Shown: in pieces, positions 35,758 to 43,338 of the stretch
How the letters are laid out: every line of letters starts with the position of its first letter
How positions within the stretch are numbered: the stretch's first letter is position 1
Assembly (NCBI GenBank): GCA_003994795.1
Contig: AP018269.1
Coordinates: 5,047,677-5,111,676 of the forward strand
Direction of reading: 5' to 3'
DNA: 64,000 nt
From: Cylindrospermum sp. NIES-4074
GTDB lineage: Bacteria > Cyanobacteriota > Cyanobacteriia > Cyanobacteriales > Nostocaceae
Notes under the pieces: model-generated
What the model saw: the letters and a program-made list of their open reading frames with translations, nothing else
Told to the model about the DNA's origin: nothing
Databases searched by the model: none
Program-made: the position numbers and the translations under genes

Positions 35758-35874
35758 ACTTCCAAATAAAAAAAGCTCCAACTATCTCTTGTGGGGTGGG
35801 CGTCTCGCCCGCCCATCAATTAGGGCAGGCAAGATGCCTACCCCACAAGATTGGGTAATTTATTTGTTGGAAGT
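35758..35874. mobile_element. MITE-like element downstream of the SdrD-type gene
   Basis: ACTTCCAAATAAA and TTTATTTGTTGGAAGT form imperfect ends about 117 bp apart. The inside is a second inverted repeat (CTTGTGGGG, 35788, with CCCCACAAG, 35841) around a GTCTCGCCCGCC block. It may double as terminator for the SdrD-type gene. Confidence 0.65.
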
Positions 35875-35877
35875 TCT

Positions 35878-38800
35878 TTAACCTAAAATTAGGTTGAGGA
35901 GAGAGGGTTTACAATCGTCATAATTATTTCCCCCATAACTTGGAGTGCAGTCATCTGGTGTAGGTAAACTGGTGCTATTTTGGAATAATCCCGCATCTAT
36001 TTTTCGATTGGATGCTCCATAACTGAGAGCGATTACTGGAGACAAGCCATTTGTATTCGCATCACTATCGTATGCATCACTAAAACCTCGATTTGTAGGG
36101 CTAAAAGTGTAGCCAACAGGGGTAACAAATTGTACTTGATAGTGACCAGATGTGAGATTATCAAACAAATAATTACCAGTTGCATTAGTGGTTGTAGTTG
36201 CAATCAAACTACCGCTACCACTTAATAGTTTGACAGTAACTCCAGAAATACCCTTTTCCCCATAATCCTGTATTCCATTTTTGTTGCTGTCGTTCCAAAC
36301 AAAATCACCGATGCTAGCTGGTTTGTACAGACCGGCATCAATAGTGGTGTTGTGTTCCCCAGAAGCCAAGGTGATAATTTGAGATTTGCCTGTGCTGGTG
36401 TTGGCATCAGAATCTACAGCATCATTGCTGCCTACATTCTGTTTGGTGAAGTTGTAACCAGTCGGTTTCTCAAAGGTAACTTGATAGGAGACACCAGGGG
36501 TGAGTCCGGTGAAGCTGTATTTACCTACTAAATCTGTGCTGGTAGCAACGCTAGTATCATCTCCTGTACCAAAGACACCATCTGCACCAGCACCTTTGAG
36601 AGTCACATCTACGCAAGCAATGCCATATTCTCCTGTATCTTGGGTGCCGTTACCGTTTTTGTCTTCCCAGACAAAATTACCAATGCTGGCTGGTTTGTAC
36701 AAACCAGCATCAATGGTGGTGTTGTGTTCCCCAGAAGCCAAGGTGATAATTTGAGATTTGCCTGTGCTGGTGTTGGCATCAGAGTCTATTGCATCATTGC
36801 TGCCTGCGTTCTGTTTGGTGAACTTGTAACCAGTCGGTTTCTCAAAGGCAACTTGATAGAAAAGGCCGGGGGTGAGTCCAGTAAAGTTATATTTACCTGC
36901 GGCGTCTGTAGTGGTAGTAATGCTGGTGTCATCTCCTGTGCCAAAGCAACCATCAGCACCCGCACCTTTGAGGGTAACATCTACGCAAGCAATGCCATTT
37001 TCTCCCGTATCTTGAATGCCATTGCCGTTTTTGTCTTCCCAGACAAAATCACCGATGCTGGCTGGTTTGTATAGACCGGCATCAATAGTGGTGTTGTTTT
37101 CCCCATAAGCTAGGGTGACAATTTGAGATTTGCCTGTGCTGGTGTTGGCATCAGAGTCTACAGCATCATTGCTGCCTACATTCTGTTTGGTGAACTTGAA
37201 ACCAGTGGGTTTGTCGAAGGTAACTTGATAGGCAATACCAGGGGTGAGGTCGGTAAAGCTGTATTTGCCACCGGCGTCTGTAGTGGTAGTCAGGCTGGTG
37301 TCATCTGCTGTGCCAAAGCAACCATCAGCACCCGCACCATTGAGAGTGACCTTGACCCCAGCAATACCATTGTCTCCCGCATCTTGAATGCCGTTGGCGT
37401 TTTTGTCTTCCCAAACGAAGTCTCCAATGCTGGCTGGTTTGTACAGACCGGCATCAATGGTGGTGTTGTTTTCCCCAGAAGCTAAGGTGATAATTTGAGA
37501 TTTGCCTGTGGTGAAATTGGCATCAGAGTCTACAGCATCATTGCTGAGAGCATCTTGTTGAGTAAAGTTGAAACCAGTGGGTTTGTTGAAGGTAACTTGA
37601 TAGGGAACGTCTGGTGTGAGTCCGGTGAAGTTGTATTTACCTGCGGCATCTGTAGTGGTGGTAACGGTGATGTCGTCGGCAGTGCCAATTACGCCATCAC
37701 TACCAGCACCGGTGAGGGTGACACTGACCCCAGCAATACCACTTTCTCCTGTATCTTGAATGCCGTTCTTGTTTTTGTCTTCCCAAACGAAGTCACCAAT
37801 TGTCGCTGGGAGTAATTCTCCGAAGTTATAGTTTTGTCCGTTGGCACCAGAAGTTAGGTTAATTGTGGTGAAGGCATCATTGCTAAGAGTGCCACCTTGA
37901 GAACCAACCGCATCTTTGCCATCTATAAAGCCGTTAGGCTGAGTTTCGATGAGGTTGTAGGTACCCGGCCGCAGATTGTCGAATTTGTAGCTGCCATCTG
38001 CTGCTGTTGACGCTGTGAAGGTTACTGGTTGACCTAGACCATCTATACCTGTGAGGGTGATTGTAGCACCTGCGATCGCCACTTCCCCTGCATCTTTGAC
38101 GCCATTATTGTTGGCATCGACATATACAAACCCAGAAAGGCTGGATAGCTGATAAATGCCGGCATCAATGGTGCGGTTGAATTCCTTTGGACTCAGGGTG
38201 ATAATTTGAGTCGCACCTGTAGAGGGGTCGGCATTTGAATCCTTCGTGATATTATTGCCTTGATTGGGTGCAGTAAAGACAAACCCTGTCGGCAGATTAC
38301 CAAAGGTGACTTTGTATTCTACACCTGGTAGGAGAAGCGGGAAAAGATAAGCACCATTAGCATCTGTGGTAGTGGTGACGATAGTATCATCCGCCGTTCC
38401 CACAACACCATCTTTCCCCCCACCGGTGAGGGTAACGGTGACACCTTGCACACCTTGCTCATTTCCATCTTGAATACCGTTAGCATTGAGGTCTTCCCAC
38501 ACGAAGTCCCCTAAAGCAGCGGTTTTCAAAATATTAATAGTAGTTTGTGCTAAACCCCCATCAGGGTTTTTAGGCACTAAGATGATGCCAATATCTTGGG
38601 GAGTGCCATCCGCACTGATACCAGGTACGAAACCGACACCGTTGCTTTGCGCTAAACTAAGCAGCTGCTGAACTCGGTTATTGTCGTAGGAACCGACGCT
38701 ATTGAGGTCAAATTGAGTGATGTTGTTAGGGTTCTCAAGTAGCTGCCAAATTGCTACCTGTACATCACCTGAGGTGTAAGCCCCGTAACTACCTGAAGAT

Positions 38801-39114
38801 TGTCCAACAAAGTTTTGATTAATCAGCCAGTTAAGTTGATCTAGATTTTGAGGTTTTTCAACAATACCGCTGGGAAGTGAATTATTGTAACTAGAGTAGA
38901 CAGTGGCCTGATAGGAGTTCCCCGGCTGAATATTTACATCAATATCGATACAATAACTGTCGTACAATCCATTGAGGTAATTACCATTGGTGACTGTGAG
39001 ATCAAAGTAACTCGGCCCATCAGCACCATTACCAGGATATGCCACTACAAGGTTGACATTTGTGCCGTCTAATGTAGCATTCAACGCTTGCAGTAGATCG
39101 TTAATTAAAGTCAT
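35878..39114 (-). CDS. Surface protein with seven SdrD B-like repeats
   Basis: 1078 residues. The N-terminal domain (about 1-195) has YDSYCIDIDVNIQPGNSY and SGDVQVAIWQLLENP, a fold often seen before such repeats and resembling thioester-type adhesion domains. No Cys-Gln pair is proved. Seven Cna-B/SdrD-B repeats follow, each about 120 residues, starting GDFVWEDxNxNGIQDxGExG. Repeats 4-6 are nearly identical (NVGSNDAVDSDANTSTGKSQ). The acidic loops (DxNxNGxxD) are calcium-binding-like. The C-terminus is short, with no LPXTG, no PEP-CTERM and no beta-barrel. No N-terminal signal peptide is seen, so export is probably type I; this is inferred. I chose the ATG at 39114, with GGGGTG eight bases upstream. 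Confidence 0.9.
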   Translation of the reverse strand: MTLINDLLQALNATLDGTNVNLVVAYPGNGADGPSYFDLTVTNGNYLNGLYDSYCIDIDVNIQPGNSYQATVYSSYNNSLPSGIVEKPQNLDQLNWLINQNFVGQSSGSYGAYTSGDVQVAIWQLLENPNNITQFDLNSVGSYDNNRVQQLLSLAQSNGVGFVPGISADGTPQDIGIILVPKNPDGGLAQTTINILKTAALGDFVWEDLNANGIQDGNEQGVQGVTVTLTGGGKDGVVGTADDTIVTTTTDANGAYLFPLLLPGVEYKVTFGNLPTGFVFTAPNQGNNITKDSNADPSTGATQIITLSPKEFNRTIDAGIYQLSSLSGFVYVDANNNGVKDAGEVAIAGATITLTGIDGLGQPVTFTASTAADGSYKFDNLRPGTYNLIETQPNGFIDGKDAVGSQGGTLSNDAFTTINLTSGANGQNYNFGELLPATIGDFVWEDKNKNGIQDTGESGIAGVSVTLTGAGSDGVIGTADDITVTTTTDAAGKYNFTGLTPDVPYQVTFNKPTGFNFTQQDALSNDAVDSDANFTTGKSQIITLASGENNTTIDAGLYKPASIGDFVWEDKNANGIQDAGDNGIAGVKVTLNGAGADGCFGTADDTSLTTTTDAGGKYSFTDLTPGIAYQVTFDKPTGFKFTKQNVGSNDAVDSDANTSTGKSQIVTLAYGENNTTIDAGLYKPASIGDFVWEDKNGNGIQDTGENGIACVDVTLKGAGADGCFGTGDDTSITTTTDAAGKYNFTGLTPGLFYQVAFEKPTGYKFTKQNAGSNDAIDSDANTSTGKSQIITLASGEHNTTIDAGLYKPASIGNFVWEDKNGNGTQDTGEYGIACVDVTLKGAGADGVFGTGDDTSVATSTDLVGKYSFTGLTPGVSYQVTFEKPTGYNFTKQNVGSNDAVDSDANTSTGKSQIITLASGEHNTTIDAGLYKPASIGDFVWNDSNKNGIQDYGEKGISGVTVKLLSGSGSLIATTTTNATGNYLFDNLTSGHYQVQFVTPVGYTFSPTNRGFSDAYDSDANTNGLSPVIALSYGASNRKIDAGLFQNSTSLPTPDDCTPSYGGNNYDDCKPSLLNLILG
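36220..38160. repeat. Roughly 360-bp tandem repeats coding SdrD-B units
   Basis: Blocks beginning near 36300, 36660, 37030 and 37390 (minus-strand repeats) share long identical stretches such as AGCTGGTTTGTACAGACCGG. High DNA identity between repeats indicates recent duplication or gene conversion. Confidence 0.85.
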
Positions 39115-39500
39115 TAAAAGCACCCCAAAAATAAATTAACAGATGTGGGTAAGAATCAAAATTGCTTTGGAAGATAATCTCAGTAAAATAACGTAAAGTC
39201 TAGGCTAAAATACTCATCTTTACCAAAAAAACACACAATAAATGGGATTAAATGAACTTCGAGCTTTGGGAAACATACGGGGTTCATCTAATTTTTAATG
39301 TATTAAGCTAACACGCATCTATATTTAATATTTTGCAGCCTAGAGTCCTTACAGCAAGGCTTTTGGACAAAGAAATTAAGTGCTTAAAAGTTTAAGAATA
39401 CTTACTATTTTTACTCGGTCTGGCTTAGTGTCTAAGCCTTAAATACTTAAAATAAGCAACAATACATAAGATATATGCACTTGCCAAATAATCAACTAAA
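39115..39500. other. AT-rich upstream region of the SdrD-type gene
   Basis: 386 bp with no open frame of interest; it must hold the promoter of the SdrD-type gene. No repeat seen until the MITE at 39501. Confidence 0.5.
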
Positions 39501-39626
39501 TAGGACTTACGCAAGTGTCACAATAAACATCGATTGTAGGGTGCGTCAGACTCGATAAATCTGGCAAATAAACAGATTTTTGACATCTGACGCACCCTAC
39601 TAATGTGCCAGTTGCGTAAGTCCTGC
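39501..39626. mobile_element. MITE, GGACTTACGCA family, copy 2
   Basis: TAGGACTTACGCAA and TTGCGTAAGTCCTGC are the ends, with TAAA on both sides. Nested inside (about 39535-39600) is another hairpin repeat, TAGGGTGCGTCAGA paired with CTGACGCACCCTA. Confidence 0.82.
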
Positions 39627-39668
39627 TAAAATTCTTTCTGTCACACAGTCGGTTGATGATAGGTTTCT

Positions 39669-40883
39669 ATGACCCAGAAATGGCTATCGATTGTCGGTAT
39701 TGGTGAAGATGGCTTACAAGGGTTAAGCCCGATCGCACTTTCTCTAATTAACCAAGCTACAATTCTGGTGGGAGGCGATCGCCATTTGGCAATGTTACCC
39801 CCAGACGAACGCCAGCGAATAGCCTGGAAATCCCCCATCAGCAGCGTAGTTGCAGAAATTATCCAGCATCAAGGTGAGTTAGTCTGCGTCTTAGCCAGTG
39901 GTGATCCTTTGTGTTACGGTATTGGTGCCACCTTGACGCGACAAATTCCCATTTCAGAAATTAGCATTATCCCTGCACCTTCAGCTTTTAGCCTAGCCTG
40001 CGCTAGGTTGGGATGGTCTTTAACGGAAGTGGAAACTCTGAGTTTATGCGGTCGTCCACCTTCCCTGCTGCAATCTTACATTTATCCCGGTGCGAAGTTA
40101 TTAATTTTGAGTGAGGGGAAGGAAACACCGGCGATTGTTGCCGAAATCTTGACAAAACGCGGTTATAGTGGTAGTAAAATTATAGTGCTGGAACGCATGG
40201 GCGGAATTCACGAAAGGATTATCGAAGGTGTCGCTGGATCTTGGAGTGAAACCGAAATCGCCGCTTTAAATGCGATCGCCATTAATTGTATTGCTGATGC
40301 GGGAATTGCGCCTTTATCCAGAATACCAGGATTGCCAGATTTCGCCTTTCACCACGATGGACAGCTAACTAAGCGGGAAGTGAGGGCGGTGACTTTATCA
40401 ACTTTAGCGCCTTTACCTGGAGAGTTATTATGGGATGTGGGCGCCGGTTGTGGTTCCATTTCTATAGAATGGATGCGGAGTCATCCTCGATGTCGTGCGA
40501 TCGCCATTGAACAGAATTCATCTAGACTAAACTATATTGCCGATAACGCGACATCTTTAGGTACACCCAATTTACAAATCATAGCAGGGAAAGCGCCTGA
40601 TATCCTCAAAGATTTACCGACACCAGATGCTATTTTTATCGGTGGTGGAGTTACAGCAGAGGGATTATTTGATATTTGTTGGCAAGCATTAAGAACTGGT
40701 GGACGTTTGGTAGCAAATGTTGTCACTATAGAAGGGGAACAAATATTATTTGAATGGTATAAAAAGGTGGGTGGTAATTTCAGCCGAATTACTATTCACC
40801 GTGCAGAACCAATTGGTAAGTTTTTAGGTTGGCGGGCAATGGCTCCTGTGACACAATGGATAGGGGTAAAGTTAGGAGTTTAA
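39669..40883 (+). CDS. cobL: Precorrin-6B methyltransferase, CbiE-CbiT fusion
   Basis: 404 residues. The N-terminal CbiE half (about 1-200) has LSIVGIGEDGLQGLSPIAL, LASGDPLCYGIG and SAFSLACARLGWS. The C-terminal CbiT half has ALPGELLWDVGAGCGSISIEW-like motif I (about 252-270) and AIFIGGG. It methylates C5 and C15 and decarboxylates the acetate on ring C. It is intact and of usual length. It stands as a single plus-strand gene just after a MITE, so no upstream riboswitch is visible. Confidence 0.95.
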   Translation: MTQKWLSIVGIGEDGLQGLSPIALSLINQATILVGGDRHLAMLPPDERQRIAWKSPISSVVAEIIQHQGELVCVLASGDPLCYGIGATLTRQIPISEISIIPAPSAFSLACARLGWSLTEVETLSLCGRPPSLLQSYIYPGAKLLILSEGKETPAIVAEILTKRGYSGSKIIVLERMGGIHERIIEGVAGSWSETEIAALNAIAINCIADAGIAPLSRIPGLPDFAFHHDGQLTKREVRAVTLSTLAPLPGELLWDVGAGCGSISIEWMRSHPRCRAIAIEQNSSRLNYIADNATSLGTPNLQIIAGKAPDILKDLPTPDAIFIGGGVTAEGLFDICWQALRTGGRLVANVVTIEGEQILFEWYKKVGGNFSRITIHRAEPIGKFLGWRAMAPVTQWIGVKLGV

Positions 40884-40935
40884 CTAACCGCAAAGGGCGC
40901 AAAGGGCACAAAGGGAAGAAAGATAAGGAAGAGGA
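40884..40935. repeat. CAAAGGGCGCAAAGGG repeat
   Basis: A dispersed short repeat (CGCAAAGGGCGCAAAGGGCA) of the CGCAGAGGCGCAGAGG class between convergent cobL and the Uma2 gene; a relative lies at 2845-2880. Confidence 0.6.
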
Positions 40936-40941
40936 GAGAGA

Positions 40942-41634
40942 CTAGTTTTTTTCTGATAGCTGTTTGAGAAATTCCCCGTGTTCTGGTGAATTTAATCCGT
41001 CTTGCAATACAGCTAAAACTTTAACCATATCTCTCGATAATAATGAGGGAACTGCTAACCATAAACCCGGCATTATTTGACTTTTGATAATACCATCAGC
41101 ATCTGGTTCAAGAGATACATACTCGCTTTCTCTCAGTTGAAACCAATCTAATTGATTTTCTAAAATTCGCCAAACAATGTATTCTTGAATGCCATTGCGG
41201 CGATATGCCTTTTTTTTATCATGTAAATCATAAGCTGCACTGCTGGCAGAAATTTCAATCACTAACTCTGGTGCGCCTTCTATGTAATCATCTTCCGTTA
41301 AATGGGCATTCCCCCCAAGTTTTTCATCAATTAATAAAACTCCATCTGGTTGCGGTTCATTATCTTGATCTAGCCTAATTGTTGGTTCAATTCCTAACTT
41401 TATACCAGGAGTAGAAATTTTATAAATTCCTAACCAAACCATCAATTCTCCATGAGGTTCAGCATGACGTTCAAAACGTAAAGGTGAGGCCACGTAAACT
41501 ACTCCTTCGATTAATTCAGCCTTTTTCACATCGGGACTTGCTGCATAGCGACGTTCAAATTCATGCCGAGATAAGCGATCGCCATTCTCCAATGGTAAAA
41601 TCTGATTGTTAAGGTGTGGTTGTCTTGTCACCAT
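40942..41634 (-). CDS. Uma2 family endonuclease
   Basis: 230 residues of the Uma2/DUF820 family, a PD-(D/E)xK nuclease fold greatly expanded in cyanobacteria. Visible: RLSRHEFERR, KKAELIEGVVYVASP, the catalytic core PDGVLLID...APELVIEISASSAAYDLHDKKKAYRRNGIQEYIVW (D, E-I-S, K at about 102-160). The function in vivo is unsettled. I chose the ATG at 41634 because GGAGG lies nine bases before it; a start at 41697 would run far into cobK. The start overlaps the end of cobK by 26 bp on the same strand. Confidence 0.9.
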   Translation of the reverse strand: MVTRQPHLNNQILPLENGDRLSRHEFERRYAASPDVKKAELIEGVVYVASPLRFERHAEPHGELMVWLGIYKISTPGIKLGIEPTIRLDQDNEPQPDGVLLIDEKLGGNAHLTEDDYIEGAPELVIEISASSAAYDLHDKKKAYRRNGIQEYIVWRILENQLDWFQLRESEYVSLEPDADGIIKSQIMPGLWLAVPSLLSRDMVKVLAVLQDGLNSPEHGEFLKQLSEKN

Positions 41635-42397
41635 CTGGCTTTCCTCCAGTAAGTTCTTTAATTTTATCAACCAACCAAGCCACAGCACTTTCAACATCTG
41701 CGACTTGTTCCCCTTGCGGTATCGCTGGACGGTTAATCATTACAACTTTCACCCCAAGTTCCCGCGCTGCGATAATCTTGGGATATGTGGCATCACCACC
41801 GCTATTTTTACTAACGATCGCATCAATCCGATTTTGAATCAAGATTTCTCTCTCATTCTCCAAAGCAAAAGGCCCGCGATCGCACAACAACACCCCAGGA
41901 GGTACGATAGCATCAGGGTTAGGCTGATCAATCATACGCATCAAAAACCAAATATCCTGTAAATGTGCAAAAGCGGAAAGTTCTTGTCTACCAACAGTCA
42001 AAAATACCCGCTGTGCTTGACTTTCTAAGGCTGTGGCGGCATCTGTAACATTCTCAACCTCAACCCAGACATCCCCCTGCTTTTTCTCCCAAGCTGGACG
42101 ATTTAACAGCAAACGGGGAATTCCCACCTCCGCCGCTGCATCTGCTGCATTAAACGACATCTGATTAGCGAAGGGATGGGTAGCATCAATCAAAATATCA
42201 ATTTGCATTCGATGCAGATAATCCACCAACCCAGCCACACCACCGAACCCTCCTATGCGATAATTACCCACAGGAGTTGATGGTTCACGAGTCCGACCGG
42301 CTAAAGATGCGATCGCCTCAATTCCGGAAATAGTCGCCACCCTTGCAGCTAACTCCGCAGCATCACCAGTCCCACCCAGAATCAAAACGCGCAGCAT
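41609..42397 (-). CDS. cobK: Precorrin-6A reductase
   Basis: 262 residues. Motifs of CobK/CbiJ: LILGGTGDAAELA (about 4-16), SLAGRT, IGGFGG, DATHPFANQMS (about 78-88), LTVGRQEL and VSKNSGGDATYPKI (about 193-206). It reduces precorrin-6A with NADPH. The tail (GKPDGDKTTTP) is extra and overlaps the Uma2 start. The start at ATG 42397 was preferred to TTG at 42403. Confidence 0.95.
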   Translation of the reverse strand: MLRVLILGGTGDAAELAARVATISGIEAIASLAGRTREPSTPVGNYRIGGFGGVAGLVDYLHRMQIDILIDATHPFANQMSFNAADAAAEVGIPRLLLNRPAWEKKQGDVWVEVENVTDAATALESQAQRVFLTVGRQELSAFAHLQDIWFLMRMIDQPNPDAIVPPGVLLCDRGPFALENEREILIQNRIDAIVSKNSGGDATYPKIIAARELGVKVVMINRPAIPQGEQVADVESAVAWLVDKIKELTGGKPDGDKTTTP

Positions 42398-42814
42398 AAG
42401 CAATTAAAAATTAAAAATGATAATAACCAGTATTTTGAGTGGTGACTATATGCTTAAATTTTATGAAAATTGAACCACAGATGTAGACGCAAAGCGGCTT
42501 GCCGAAGGCTACACAGATAAACACAGATAATTGGCATTACTGAACCAGATAATGACTTACGCAAAATATCTCTCAAACTCTCATTTCTCTGCGTCGCGCC
42601 AGTTGCTACAACGGGGGGAACCCCCGCAACGCACTGGCTTCTCTGTGCCTCTGCGGTTCGTTACTCCGTAACTTGTGCGTAAGTCCTACAGATAATGAAC
42701 TTTCTACCTTTGCGCCTACCCTGCGGGAACGCCTGACGGCGAATGCGCCTTTGCGTGAGACTTCATACCCTTATTCAGCAACACCAAATAATTTATTACT
42801 ATTCCTCAATCTCC
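42398..42814. other. Repeat-rich intergenic region
   Basis: Contains GGCTTGCCGAAGGCT-type repeats and a MITE (below), then CTGCGGGAACGCCTGACGGC. No credible gene. An open frame at 42673-42993 only shadows the DUF1636 gene. Confidence 0.6.
42556..42688. mobile_element. MITE, GGACTTACGCA family, copy 3
   Basis: Ends CTTACGCAAA and TGTGCGTAAGTCCTA, flanked by a ten-base direct repeat CAGATAATGA (42546-42555 and 42689-42698). The interior contains TTGCTACAACGGGGGGAACC and CGTAACTTGTGCGT. Confidence 0.78.
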
Positions 42815-43237
42815 TTAAAGCGGAGGTAACGCCGGAATCCTTGCCAAAAGACCCTTTTTCAACGCTTCCGGTCTTTTTGCCCAAGGCAGGACACCATCAC
42901 GCTGAGTATAATATTGACTGGCGCATTCCAGAACCGCTGGGGCAGTATTATCAACCGCCAAATCGCCAAAAACATAAGTTAACTTGCCTGTAGCACCAAA
43001 AGCAACGACACAAGCGCGGTCACAAGCACTCATACATTCCACTTCCTGAAGTATGAATTCATCGCGTAAATCCCAATCTTGGACTAAGTGCTGAAGCTGT
43101 TGGAATAGTTTTTCGCCACCACTTTCACCGATGCGTTTTCCCTCTTGCCAAACGCTGGCGCAGGTTTTACAAACAAATAAGGTGTGAGATGGGACACTGG
43201 GGGTACTTGCGGGGGAAGTATTAGTTGCGACAGTCAT
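42815..43237 (-). CDS. DUF1636 metal-binding protein associated with cobalamin genes
   Basis: 140 residues. A low-complexity start is followed by FVCKTCASVW (C-x2-C, about 23-26) and QEVECMSACDRACVVAF (three Cys, about 68-76). The four spaced Cys resemble a thioredoxin-like 2Fe-2S ferredoxin. DUF1636 genes are often found with cobalamin biosynthesis or cobalt genes, and here the gene lies 0.4 kb from cobK on the same strand. A role in cobalt handling or as electron donor is inferred. Confidence 0.85.
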   Translation of the reverse strand: MTVATNTSPASTPSVPSHTLFVCKTCASVWQEGKRIGESGGEKLFQQLQHLVQDWDLRDEFILQEVECMSACDRACVVAFGATGKLTYVFGDLAVDNTAPAVLECASQYYTQRDGVLPWAKRPEALKKGLLARIPALPPL

Positions 43238-43338
43238 AAACCTTGATGATCACTTTGATTTATGGTAACAGCAGGCGATCGCATTTGCCGTTTTGGTTGA
43301 TTTTGTGCGATCGTGATTACAGGCGCAGATTTCCAAAG

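Noticed and set aside
42673-42993. Plus-strand frame over DUF1636
   Set aside because: It is on the opposite strand of a recognised gene and includes MITE sequence.
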